Position numbers and translations under genes: made by a program. Positions 23,355-29,850 of a stretch of DNA of 30,444 nt are shown piece by piece (the stretch's first letter is position 1; each line of letters starts with the position of its first letter). Origin of the DNA: DATBAK01 sp036787815 (GTDB lineage: Bacteria; Actinomycetota; Acidimicrobiia; IMCC26256; PALSA-610); contig DAIQOP010000008.1 in assembly GCA_036787815.1 (NCBI GenBank), positions 1 to 30,444 of the forward strand. The letters are read 5' to 3'. Below the pieces are notes generated by a model, which was not told the origin of the DNA, searched no databases, and saw nothing but the letters and a program-made list of their open reading frames with translations.

Positions 23355-23430
23355 TGGAGCGGACGACGGGATTCGAACCCGCGACCCTCACCTTGGCAAG
23401 GTGATGCTCTACCAGCTGAGCCACGTCCGC
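23355..23430 (-). tRNA. tRNA-Gly (GCC), CCA encoded
   Basis: A complete cloverleaf reads from 23430 down. The acceptor GCGGACG pairs with CGTCCGC; the D arm is GCTC/GAGC, the anticodon stem TCACC/GGTGA has loop TTGCCAA (anticodon GCC), and the T loop is TTCGAAT. The 73-base body ends at 23358, and CCA follows in the genome (23357-23355). Confidence 0.95.
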
Positions 23431-23440
23431 GTAGGGCGCC

Positions 23441-23446
23441 AAGATA
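23441..23446 (-). promoter_or_regulatory. -10 box (TATCTT) of tRNA-Gly
   Basis: On the minus strand TATCTT ends ten bases before the tRNA 5' end, a normal distance for a tRNA promoter. No convincing -35 hexamer was identified. Confidence 0.5.
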
Positions 23447-23525
23447 CCAAGCCCGGGCCGACCCCGGGAACCGTGCCCGCCGAGACCTTCGTCAAGTGAC
23501 GAAATGCGCGGGCTGCGCGGTCGGG

Positions 23526-23580
23526 CGAGGGCTGAGTTGAGCCTGTAGTCGAGGTCGAAGGTTCGAGATCCTCACGGGCC
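23526..23580 (+). other. tRNA-like fragment without an anticodon arm
   Basis: GGTTCGAGATCC at 23560-23571 followed by ACGGGCC resembles a tRNA T arm and 3' acceptor strand. GGCT-GAGTTG-AGCC near 23530-23543 resembles a D arm. No anticodon stem fits between them, so this is not a functional tRNA. It sits between tRNA-Gly and the hemerythrin stop and may be a decayed tRNA or an old integration scar. Confidence 0.3.
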
Positions 23581-23583
23581 GGG

Positions 23584-24150
23584 TTAGGACGCGATCTCCT
23601 CGCGCACGCGCCCGACCGCGCGCTCGCCGGCGTCGCGGGCACGGTCGACGAGCGCAGCGGCACCGCCCACGAGGTTGCCGGGAGGCTCGTCGGGCAGCAT
23701 CGGGTGCGGGCGCGTCGGCGCGGTCTTCTTCGCGCGCTCCAGCGCGTCGCCGAGGTCACGTAGCTCCGTGCGGCTGAACACCTCGCGCAGCTTCGGGAAG
23801 AAGTCGCCTTCCTCTTCCTTCACGTGGTGCCGCACGTTCTCGATGAGGACGGTCACCTTCGCGTCGAAGCGCTCGTCGCTCGGGTCGAGGTGCGCGAGAG
23901 CGGAGAGCTCCCACTTCACGATGAGATGCTCCTCGAGCGCTTCGAGCACCATCGCGTCGTCGGCGAGGGCCGCGCGCGCAGCCGGGTAGAGCACTTGCTC
24001 CTCGATTGCCGCGTGCACGCTCAACTCGCGCGAGATGCGGTCGACGGTCGCGCGCTTCGACTTGTGCGCCCGCGCTCCGAGCTGTTCGTACTTGCGGAAC
24101 AGTGCCTGGACGGTCTTGTGATCGTTCTTCAGCAGGGTGATGGCATCCAT
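23584..24150 (-). CDS. Hemerythrin HHE-domain protein
   Basis: This 188-residue cytosolic protein has an N-terminal four-helix HHE domain with iron-ligand candidates in LLKNDHKTV, LSVHAAIEEQVLYPAA, LEEHLIVKWEL and VRHHVKEEEGDFFP. These His and Glu positions form the non-heme di-iron site of hemerythrin-like proteins, which bind O2 or NO or take part in redox stress defence. The C-terminal ~55 residues are charged and Pro-rich, possibly an adaptor tail. A GAGGAG Shine-Dalgarno precedes the ATG at 24150. A glutathione peroxidase gene lies upstream on the same strand, consistent with an oxidative-stress grouping. Confidence 0.85.
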   Translation of the reverse strand: MDAITLLKNDHKTVQALFRKYEQLGARAHKSKRATVDRISRELSVHAAIEEQVLYPAARAALADDAMVLEALEEHLIVKWELSALAHLDPSDERFDAKVTVLIENVRHHVKEEEGDFFPKLREVFSRTELRDLGDALERAKKTAPTRPHPMLPDEPPGNLVGGAAALVDRARDAGERAVGRVREEIAS

Positions 24151-24278
24151 GTCGGCTCCTCGCGACGCGGGCGGAAGGTTCCGTGCGCGCGCCGAAAGGA
24201 GTTCGTAGCGCGCCCGGTCCTCTTCAGTTACCCGCGTCGACGAGTGGCAAAACGATCACGCGCGATGAACGCCGTCGT

Positions 24279-24761
24279 TCAGAGCGCCTTCTCGATGGCC
24301 TCGATGAGCTCGGGCGCCTCGGGGTCGACCATCGGGGAGAAGCGAGCGATGATCTTGCCGTCGCGACCGACGAGGAACTTCTCGAAGTTCCAGCGGATGT
24401 CGCCCGAGTGGCCTTCGCTGTCGGCTACCGCGGTGAGCTCCGAGTAGATCGGGTGACGGTCGTCGCCGTTGACGTCGATCTTCTCGAACATCGGGAAGGT
24501 CACGCCGTAGGTGGTGCTGCAGAACGTGGCGATCTCGTCGGGCGTGCCCGGCTCCTGCGCCCCGAACTGGTTGCACGGGAAGCCGAGCACCGCGAAGCCG
24601 CGGTCCGCGTAGAGCTCGTGGATCTTCTCCAGGCCCGTGTACTGCGGCGTGAGCCCGCACTTCGAGGCGACGTTCACCATGAGCGTCACCTTGCCCTGCT
24701 GCTCGGCGAGGTGGCCGGCCGTGCCGTCGAGCGAGCGGATCTCGGTTTCGTAGAGCGACAT
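24279..24761 (-). CDS. Glutathione peroxidase family protein (Cys type)
   Basis: This 160-residue protein has the family signatures VNVASKCG (peroxidatic Cys35, in place of selenocysteine), FPCNQFGAQEPG and WNFEKFLV, which supply the Cys, Gln and Trp/Asn of the active site. It would reduce hydrogen peroxide or lipid hydroperoxides. In actinobacteria, which use mycothiol and thioredoxin rather than glutathione, the reductant is probably thioredoxin. The ATG at 24761 has a GGAGGA Shine-Dalgarno; longer frames would cross the divergent P450 promoter. It lies 128 bases upstream of the hemerythrin gene, and the interval holds nothing I recognise. Confidence 0.9.
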   Translation of the reverse strand: MSLYETEIRSLDGTAGHLAEQQGKVTLMVNVASKCGLTPQYTGLEKIHELYADRGFAVLGFPCNQFGAQEPGTPDEIATFCSTTYGVTFPMFEKIDVNGDDRHPIYSELTAVADSEGHSGDIRWNFEKFLVGRDGKIIARFSPMVDPEAPELIEAIEKAL

Positions 24762-24854
24762 GGTTCCTCCAGGCGGGCGTCTGCGATCAGGCGACACCGT
24801 ACTCTTGGGCCCCGACGGCGCGTCCTCGGGGGCGAGGCGCGCGAGGAGGCGGAC

Positions 24855-26081
24855 GTGACGCAGATCGACGGGGCGCGGCTCAACCTGCTCGACGGCGAGT
24901 TCTACGCCGGTGATCCGTGGCCGACCTATCGGTGGCTGCGCGACGAGCATCCCGTGTACCGCGACGAGGTCAACGGCATCTGGGGCATCAGCCGCTACCA
25001 CGACGTGGTTGAGATCGAGAAGCATCCGGGTCGCTACAGCTCGGCTCCCGGCTCGCGGCCCCGGGTCGATCCGCAGAACTCGATGATCGACAGCGACGAC
25101 CCGGTCCACCAGGCGCGCCGCCGCCTCGTCGCCCGCCGGTTCACGCCGAGAGCCGTCAAGCAGGCCGAGGACGACATCCGCCGCGTGGCCACCACCCTGA
25201 TCGACCGCGTCGCGCCGCTCGGCGAGTGCGAGGTGATCCGCGATCTCGCGGCGCCGCTTCCGGCAGCCGTCATCGCGCAGAAGCTCGGCTTCGGCCCCGA
25301 GCTCTGGGACAAGTGCGCGCAGTGGTCGGAGTCCACGATGCACGACGGCGGGCAGTACCCGACCGACGGCTCGGCTCCCGAAGCCACGGCGCGGACGATC
25401 GACGCCGTGCTCGAGTTCGCGGTGGAGACGATGAACCTCGTGGCCGCGCGCCGCGAGGCACCGCGCGACGATCTCATCTCGGTCTGGGCGAACCAGGAGC
25501 TCGACTGGCCCGACGGGTCGCGTCGGCGGATGACCGACGACGAGATCGTGAGTGAGGCGCTCCTCGTGCTCGACGGCGGCGCGGAGACGACGCGTTCGGT
25601 GATCGGCACCGTCTGCGCCGACCTCATCCGGCATCCTGATCAGCGGGCCGCACTGCTCGGCGATCCGTCGATCCTCGCGACGAGCGGCGTCGAGGAGTTC
25701 ATCCGTTGGGTCTCGCCGCTGCTCAACATGGCCCGCACCGCGACCGAGGATCACGAGCTGCACGGCGTGGAGATCAAGGCCGGCGACGAGATGCTGCTCA
25801 TGTACGCGTCGGCGAACCGCGACGAGCGCGTGTTCAGCGACCCGGATCGGTTCGACGTCACGCGACCGCACAACCAGCACGTCGCGTTCGGGTTCGGCAC
25901 GCACTTCTGCCTCGGTGCATCGCTCGCACGGCTCGAGATCCGTGTGATGTTCGAGGAGCTGCTGCGCCGGATCCCCGACATGCGGTTCGCGCCGGGTGCC
26001 GAGCCGCGCATCGTGCCGGCCGCGTTCTCGCGGGCATACGACGCGGTGCCCGTCGAGTTCACGCCGACCGCGGCCGACTGA
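24855..26081 (+). CDS. Cytochrome P450
   Basis: This 408-residue soluble bacterial P450 has the I-helix motif GGAETT (residues 241-246, with the acid/alcohol pair for O2 activation), the K-helix EEFIR (ExxR), and the heme loop FGFGTHFCLGA with the axial Cys352. DDPVHQARRRLVARRFTP is the conserved C-helix region. The length is normal for class I enzymes, which need a ferredoxin and reductase; neither is adjacent, though a [3Fe-4S] ferredoxin is encoded at 15.4 kb. The substrate is unknown, but the overall pattern recalls CYP families that hydroxylate steroids or fatty acids. The GTG start follows a GAGGAGG Shine-Dalgarno. Confidence 0.9.
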   Translation: MTQIDGARLNLLDGEFYAGDPWPTYRWLRDEHPVYRDEVNGIWGISRYHDVVEIEKHPGRYSSAPGSRPRVDPQNSMIDSDDPVHQARRRLVARRFTPRAVKQAEDDIRRVATTLIDRVAPLGECEVIRDLAAPLPAAVIAQKLGFGPELWDKCAQWSESTMHDGGQYPTDGSAPEATARTIDAVLEFAVETMNLVAARREAPRDDLISVWANQELDWPDGSRRRMTDDEIVSEALLVLDGGAETTRSVIGTVCADLIRHPDQRAALLGDPSILATSGVEEFIRWVSPLLNMARTATEDHELHGVEIKAGDEMLLMYASANRDERVFSDPDRFDVTRPHNQHVAFGFGTHFCLGASLARLEIRVMFEELLRRIPDMRFAPGAEPRIVPAAFSRAYDAVPVEFTPTAAD

Positions 26082-26100
26082 TCCGTTCCCGCACGCGACG

Positions 26101-26126
26101 GAGGCGGGACCCGAAGATCCCGCCTC
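26101..26126. terminator. UUCG-capped hairpin between convergent genes
   Basis: GAGGCGGGA pairs with TCCCGCCTC. On the minus strand the inner bases TC-TTCG-GG add two pairs and a UUCG tetraloop. It lies between the P450 stop and the repeat-protein stop. The plus-strand 8-base loop is identical to that of the hairpin after tRNA-Gly. There is no T-tract. Confidence 0.6.
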
Positions 26127-26162
26127 GGTCGAGAGGTGTGGACGACTCGGTGAACGCGTAGG

Positions 26163-26897
26163 TTACGCGGCGGCCGCTGAGGGCTTGGCGGCACCGCGGG
26201 TGAAGTCGACGAAGCGCTGCGCCGCCTCGGGGAGACGGGCCTTCAACTTCGCGGCCCGCGCCGCGTCGAGGTGGTGGTTCGCGACCGCCTGGTCGATGCG
26301 GGTGTCGCCGGCCGTGACGAGTGCAGCGACCACGGTCTTCGGGTCGACGCCGTGGGCCGTGGCAACCGCCGACACGCTCTGACCAGACGCGATCGCCGCG
26401 CGGAGCGCGTCGGGCGTGACGCCGATGGTCTTCGCGGCCACGTCGACCGCGGCCTTGCGCACGCGGTGCTTGCGGAGATCCTGCGGCTTCGCGTCCACGA
26501 CCTTCGGGGCGCGGGTCGCGACGACCTGCTCGAGGTGCGCGGCCTGCGCGCTGGTGATGCGCCCGCTCGTGGCGGCCTGCTGGATGCGGGCGTCGAGGGT
26601 GCTGACGATCGCGTCGACGACCGTCTTCGGGTCGACGGAGTGCGCGGTGGCGACCTCGGCGATCGAATGGTCGCCCTTCATCGCGGCGAGGAGGTCGGCG
26701 GGGGAGATGCCGATCGTCTTGGCTGCCGTCGCGAACGCGAGCGCGCGCAGCTTGGCACCGGCGGCGCTGCCGACCGTGACCTTGGCGGCCGTCGACGAGG
26801 CGGGCGTAGAGCCGGGGGAGCTGGTGGCGGAGGCGACCGCCATGCCGCCGGCTCCGATCACCGTGGCGGCGACGAGTGTGGCGAGAATCTTCTTCAT
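26163..26897 (-). CDS. Secreted protein with two internal repeats
   Basis: This 244-residue protein has a signal peptide (MKKILATLVAATVIGAGG..., cleavage probably after ASA near residue 24), a Ser/Thr/Ala linker, and two homologous helical units of about 70-80 residues. Each unit has the pattern AAKTIG(I/V), then (S/T)P-D-L, then a VATAH(S/G)VDPKTVV segment, then a D(A/T)RI(Q/D)QA stretch. The second unit begins about 110 residues after the first. No enzyme motif is visible and the family was not named, though this repeat type is familiar from exported actinobacterial proteins. It is probably cell-envelope associated. The ATG follows a GAGGACG-like Shine-Dalgarno. Confidence 0.65.
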   Translation of the reverse strand: MKKILATLVAATVIGAGGMAVASATSSPGSTPASSTAAKVTVGSAAGAKLRALAFATAAKTIGISPADLLAAMKGDHSIAEVATAHSVDPKTVVDAIVSTLDARIQQAATSGRITSAQAAHLEQVVATRAPKVVDAKPQDLRKHRVRKAAVDVAAKTIGVTPDALRAAIASGQSVSAVATAHGVDPKTVVAALVTAGDTRIDQAVANHHLDAARAAKLKARLPEAAQRFVDFTRGAAKPSAAAA

Positions 26898-27004
26898 GGG
26901 GCGTCCTCTGATCTCGTTGGGGGGAACTGATCTGAGTGTCGCCCCGGATTGTCAGGGAAGTGTGAGGTCGACGCGAGGGTGCGACGACGGCCGGCGCCCG
27001 GCGG

Positions 27005-27802
27005 CTACAGCACGGGCCCGAAGCGCTCCCGCACGCGGTCGAGCACGCCGTCGACACCCGCTCCGTGGAGCGTCATGCCGCCGTCGATCACGATGTTCTG
27101 ACCCGTCACGAAGCGGGCGAGATCGGAGCAGAGGAACACCACGACTCCTGCGATGTCGTCGGGTTCACCGATCCGGCCGAGCGGCGTCTTGACGATCATC
27201 GCGTCGCGTTCGTTCAGCCCTTGCTCGACGAGGAGCAATTCGGTGAGCGGTGTGTGGATCATCCCCGGCGACACCGCGTTGACGCGGATCGTCGGCGCGT
27301 ACTCGAGCGCGGCGTTGGCGGTGAGCGCGACGATCGCGGCCTTCGACGCGGAGTAGGGCGCCTCGCCGGCCGACGGCCGCGTGCCGGAGATCGACGCGGT
27401 GCTCACGACGGCACCACCGCCACCCGCGAGCAGATGGGGAATGCCTGCCTTGAAGCCGTGGAACACACCCGTGAGATTCAGATCGACGATGCGGCGCCAT
27501 TCCTCGAGCGACCACTCGTGCACGTTCGCGAGGTTGCTCCCGCCCGCGTTGTTGTAGAGCAACGAGAGCCCACCGAGCTTCTCGCTCGCGTCGTCGACCG
27601 CGGCGCGGACCGCGTCGAAGTCGGTGACGTCGACGGCGTAGGCCAGCCCGTCGAGTTCCTTCGCGAGCATCTCGGCGCCGTCGCCGTTGACGTCGAGGAT
27701 CGCGACGCGCGCGCCCTCCTCGGTCATCCGCCGGCTGGTCGCGGCGCCGATCCCCGACGCGCCCCCGGTCACGATCGCGCGGTGTCCGTCGAGCAATCCC
27801 AT
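27005..27802 (-). CDS. Short-chain dehydrogenase/reductase (SDR)
   Basis: This 265-residue classical SDR has the Rossmann motif TGGASGIG (12-19), Asp37 at the end of beta 2 suggesting NAD(H) preference, NNAG (84-87), a catalytic Ser near 137-139, and YSASK with Tyr150 and Lys154. PGMIHTPL is the post-active-site loop. It oxidises an alcohol or reduces a ketone; the substrate is unknown. The C-terminus after DGGMTLHG is about 15 residues longer than usual. The ATG at 27802 has a GAGGAGG Shine-Dalgarno. It is divergent from an exported hypothetical gene across a 217-base gap holding a large inverted repeat. Confidence 0.9.
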   Translation of the reverse strand: MGLLDGHRAIVTGGASGIGAATSRRMTEEGARVAILDVNGDGAEMLAKELDGLAYAVDVTDFDAVRAAVDDASEKLGGLSLLYNNAGGSNLANVHEWSLEEWRRIVDLNLTGVFHGFKAGIPHLLAGGGGAVVSTASISGTRPSAGEAPYSASKAAIVALTANAALEYAPTIRVNAVSPGMIHTPLTELLLVEQGLNERDAMIVKTPLGRIGEPDDIAGVVVFLCSDLARFVTGQNIVIDGGMTLHGAGVDGVLDRVRERFGPVL

Positions 27803-27883
27803 GTCGACCCTCCTCGCCGGCCCCGGATGCTACGGCCCACCCGCTGGTGCGCCCGCCGGTTCGCCGTGGTCACCGCGGCCTCG

Positions 27884-27955
27884 GAGCGCGGCAACTGATC
27901 GAGCCGGCCGACGCATTGGGTCACCACGGTCGATCAGTTGCTCCGGTGCGCGCTC
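27884..27955. repeat. Interrupted inverted repeat between SDR and exported-protein genes
   Basis: GCAACTGATCGA (27891-27902) and its exact complement (27930-27941) are 12-bp arms around a 27-base spacer. Outside them GAGCGCG (27884-27890) faces CGCGCTC (27949-27955), with a 7-base bulge on the right arm. It lies in the gap between divergent genes and could be an operator pair or an RNA structure. Confidence 0.6.
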
Positions 27956-28019
27956 GTAGTGGCGGAAACGGCAAGAGGATGACTACTATGAGTGGCGGGC
28001 AGCAGGGCGGAGGGCAGGG

Positions 28020-28565
28020 ATGCGCCGGCTAGTAGTGGGTCTGGTAGCGCTGATCGCGTTCGGCGCGCTCGGTGGGTATGTCGCCGGAGCGGTGACGAGG
28101 ACGGGTTCCGACTACGCGTCGGGCGCCGCCAAGGGGAGCCTCGCTTCGCTCGTGGTCGTGCGCTCCGATGCGCAGCGTGCGGTCGACGTGTCGAAGCCGG
28201 TCGCGGTGGCGAGCGCGAACTTCCTCCTGACCGTGCCGAACGGCCATCAGGATCTCTTCGACGTGCGGTTCTCGGGTGTCGTCTCGTTCCCGGGCGGGGG
28301 CGTCGTCCCGGTTGCGGTCGACGTCACGGTCGACGGCATCGCGATGCCCCCTTCAGGGTTGCCCGCGTGGCAGAACGCGACCGCGTCGCCGGTGCCGTTC
28401 CAACTCGAGCGGGCGATCGGTCCCCTCGCGTCGGGGACGTACGAGATCGGGATTCAGCTCACCGGCAAGAATCACTTCGACCACCGGTTGGTGCAGTTGG
28501 TGGGTTGGACGTTGGTGGCGCAGCGCACGAGCGAGGCCGCGACGCACGCGACCTCGGCCGCCTGA
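28020..28565 (+). CDS. Exported or membrane-anchored hypothetical protein
   Basis: This 181-residue protein has one N-terminal hydrophobic segment (residues 4-25, signal anchor), a short linker, and a beta-rich domain of about 110 residues with alternating strands such as VAVASANFLLTVPNG, FDVRFSGVVSF and VVPVAVDVTVDG. The pattern suggests an immunoglobulin-like or jelly-roll sandwich outside the membrane. No catalytic motif is seen and the family was not recognised. A GGAGGGCAGGG Shine-Dalgarno precedes the ATG. It ends 55 bases before tRNA-Val. Confidence 0.6.
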   Translation: MRRLVVGLVALIAFGALGGYVAGAVTRTGSDYASGAAKGSLASLVVVRSDAQRAVDVSKPVAVASANFLLTVPNGHQDLFDVRFSGVVSFPGGGVVPVAVDVTVDGIAMPPSGLPAWQNATASPVPFQLERAIGPLASGTYEIGIQLTGKNHFDHRLVQLVGWTLVAQRTSEAATHATSAA

Positions 28566-28602
28566 GCCGGCCGCCACACCGAGGGCCGCACGGACCGTTT
28601 GG

Positions 28603-28608
28603 TACGCT
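28603..28608 (+). promoter_or_regulatory. -10 box (TACGCT) of tRNA-Val
   Basis: TACGCT fits TANNNT and ends 12 bases before the tRNA 5' end. No strong -35 hexamer is apparent. Confidence 0.4.
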
Positions 28609-28620
28609 CCGCCCTCCGCC

Positions 28621-28692
28621 GGGCCGTTAGCTCAGGGGGAGAGCACTTCCTTGACACGGAAGGGGTCAGAGGTTCAAATCCTCTACGGCCCA
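28621..28692 (+). tRNA. tRNA-Val (GAC)
   Basis: The acceptor GGGCCGT pairs with ACGGCCC. The D arm is GCTC/GAGC, and the anticodon stem CTTCC/GGAAG has loop TTGACAC (anticodon GAC). The T stem AGAGG/CCTCT has loop TTCAAAT, and the discriminator is A at 28692. The following bases are CCG, so CCA is not encoded, unlike tRNA-Gly in this window. Confidence 0.95.
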
Positions 28693-28707
28693 CCGGTAGA
28701 TGTGCAG

Positions 28708-28735
28708 GTCAGGCACCCTTTCGAGGGTGCCTGAC
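28708..28735 (+). terminator. UUCG-capped hairpin after tRNA-Val
   Basis: GTCAGGCACCCT and AGGGTGCCTGAC form a perfect 12-bp stem with a TTCG loop, 15 bases past the tRNA. No T-tract follows. The GTCAGGC base of the stem is shared with the hairpin after tRNA-Gly. Confidence 0.7.
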
Positions 28736-28783
28736 TCGCGTCGCGGAGAGAGTCAGGCCGCGGCTAGGACGCGAGCCGCGTTC

Positions 28784-28963
28784 CTAGGTCAGCCTGCCGA
28801 CCTTCCGTGCCCAGCGTTCAACATCCTTGCGTTTCCACACGCGACCGGTGCCGGTCTGACCGAGCGGAGCCGGAAAGTCCTCGGCCTTCGCCCACTTGCC
28901 GGCGGCTTGCCGCGTCACGCTGAACATGCGGCCGATGTCCGCGAGAGTGAGCAGATCCTCCAC
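28784..28963 (-). CDS. Mini helix-turn-helix DNA-binding protein (excisionase/HTH_17-like)
   Basis: This 59-residue protein starts VEDLLTLADIGRMFSVTRQAAGKW and continues to GTGRVWKRKDVERWARKVGRL. It is the compact winged HTH of the excisionase/AlpA/MerR-like group: helix-turn-helix over LADIGRMFSVTRQAAGKW, a short wing around residues 30-45, and a final helix with the DVERWA pattern. It is too small for an effector domain. The GTG at 28963 was chosen because a TAATCT -10 box ends seven bases upstream. It is divergent from the 223-residue gene, with an inverted repeat over both promoters. An AlpA-like protein beside a tRNA gene recalls integrated elements, but no integrase is in the window. 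Confidence 0.7.
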   Translation of the reverse strand: MEDLLTLADIGRMFSVTRQAAGKWAKAEDFPAPLGQTGTGRVWKRKDVERWARKVGRLT

Positions 28964-28970
28964 GTCGCGC

Positions 28971-28999
28971 AGATTAGTAGTTGACGCGCGCAACCGCAA
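28971..28999 (-). promoter_or_regulatory. Promoter of the mini HTH gene (TTGCGG-17-TAATCT), leaderless
   Basis: On the minus strand TTGCGG (28999-28994) and TAATCT (28976-28971) are 17 bases apart. The -10 box ends seven bases before the GTG at 28963, giving a leaderless transcript. The -35 box overlaps the left arm of the inverted repeat. Confidence 0.6.
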
Positions 29000-29010
29000 C
29001 GGTCTAGGTT
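28981..29010 (+). promoter_or_regulatory. Promoter of the 223-residue gene (TTGACG-18-TAGGTT)
   Basis: TTGACG at 28981-28986 and TAGGTT at 29005-29010 are 18 bases apart. The predicted transcription start near 29017 gives a leader of about 80 bases. This promoter overlaps the minus-strand promoter of the HTH gene. Confidence 0.6.
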
Positions 29011-29014
29011 GCGC
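28988..29014. promoter_or_regulatory. Candidate operator: 8-bp inverted repeat over both divergent promoters
   Basis: GCGCAACC (28988-28995) and GGTTGCGC (29007-29014) are perfect 8-bp arms with an 11-base spacer, about two helical turns centre to centre. The left arm overlaps the -35 of the minus promoter and the right arm the -10 of the plus promoter. Binding by the adjacent mini HTH protein is inferred. Confidence 0.55.
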
Positions 29015-29038
29015 TTGGTAACCAGCAAGTGCAGAAGT

Positions 29039-29069
29039 GGCCCCGGCGGTGCGGAAACACCCCGGGGCC
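29039..29069 (+). other. 5'-leader hairpin upstream of the 223-residue gene
   Basis: GGCCCCGG pairs with CCGGGGCC, and after one bulged C the GGTG/CACC pairs extend the stem to 12 bp with a CGGAAA loop. It occupies the mRNA leader and ends 16 bases before the GGAGG Shine-Dalgarno. Confidence 0.5.
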
Positions 29070-29097
29070 CGGCCAGCACCCCATGGAGGCACTGACA

Positions 29098-29769
29098 ATG
29101 ACCAAGAGTACCGAGACCACACGCGACGTGGATTGGCAGGACCGGCTCATCGCGCTCGAAACGCGCCTCGACGCGCTCAGAGACGAGGTCCGTACCCGGC
29201 GCGTCGCCGTCGTCGACGACCGCGGGGCGGAGCGATGCGCGATCGGCGTCGACCCCTCCGGCGAAACGGTCGAACTGCGGCTCACGGCACCAAAAGGACG
29301 GTCCGGTGTCCTGGTCACTTCGCTCGGTGACGCGGAAGGCTCGGGCGCGTTCGCGACGCTCGACGATCGGGGAGACATCGCCGTGATGCTCGACGACAGC
29401 GGCCTCAGGAACATCGACGAGATACGGGCCCGCCGCCTCGTCGTGATCGACGATGACGGCTTCGAGCGGCTCACGGCCGGAATGTTCAACGACTCGACGT
29501 TCCAGCTTCACGTCCGGTGCACCGACGACGAGACCTACCTCACGATCCAAGCCGACAACGAATCCGACGTCGATGTCCACGAGGCGGGTGTCTACCTCTA
29601 CAGCGGCGACCAAGTCGGCTCGTTCGCGACGTCAGGCGGAGAGACCGGAGTCGAGATCACCCGGTCGGACACCCAGCATCGCGACACTGCTCGGCTCGAC
29701 GAGGAGGGGGTCCACTTCGTGCCTTCGGACCGCTTCGCGAACGGCACGGTGAAGGCCGACTACCTCTGA
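29098..29769 (+). CDS. Coiled-coil plus beta-repeat hypothetical protein
   Basis: This 223-residue acidic protein begins with a ~25-residue helix (WQDRLIALETRLDALRDEV) likely to form a coiled coil. It continues with short beta units of the form VVDDRGxERCAI, VMLDDSGLRN and VVIDDDGFERLTAG. Such [V/I]-[V/I]-D-x-x-G-x-x-R-x-x units resemble beta-roll or beta-helix repeats seen in uncharacterised bacterial and phage-related proteins. No signal peptide or enzyme motif is present and no function is assigned. AGA, AGG and ATA codons occur (for example around residues 31 and 100-110), rare elsewhere in this GC-rich window, suggesting recent acquisition. A GGAGG sits eight bases before the ATG. A strong hairpin follows the stop. 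Confidence 0.65.
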   Translation: MTKSTETTRDVDWQDRLIALETRLDALRDEVRTRRVAVVDDRGAERCAIGVDPSGETVELRLTAPKGRSGVLVTSLGDAEGSGAFATLDDRGDIAVMLDDSGLRNIDEIRARRLVVIDDDGFERLTAGMFNDSTFQLHVRCTDDETYLTIQADNESDVDVHEAGVYLYSGDQVGSFATSGGETGVEITRSDTQHRDTARLDEEGVHFVPSDRFANGTVKADYL

Positions 29770-29790
29770 GCCTTCCATCACCATGGTGTG

Positions 29791-29826
29791 GGCCCCGGCA
29801 TTCCCGAGAGATGGGGAGCCGGGGCC
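29791..29826 (+). terminator. Hairpin terminator after the 223-residue gene
   Basis: GGCCCCGGC pairs with GCCGGGGCC, and after one bulged A the inner TTCCC/GGGGA adds five pairs (one T-G wobble) around a 7-base loop (GAGAGAT). It begins 22 bases past the stop. No T-tract follows. Confidence 0.6.
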
Positions 29827-29850
29827 TCGTCGCGCGTAGCGGCGAAGACC

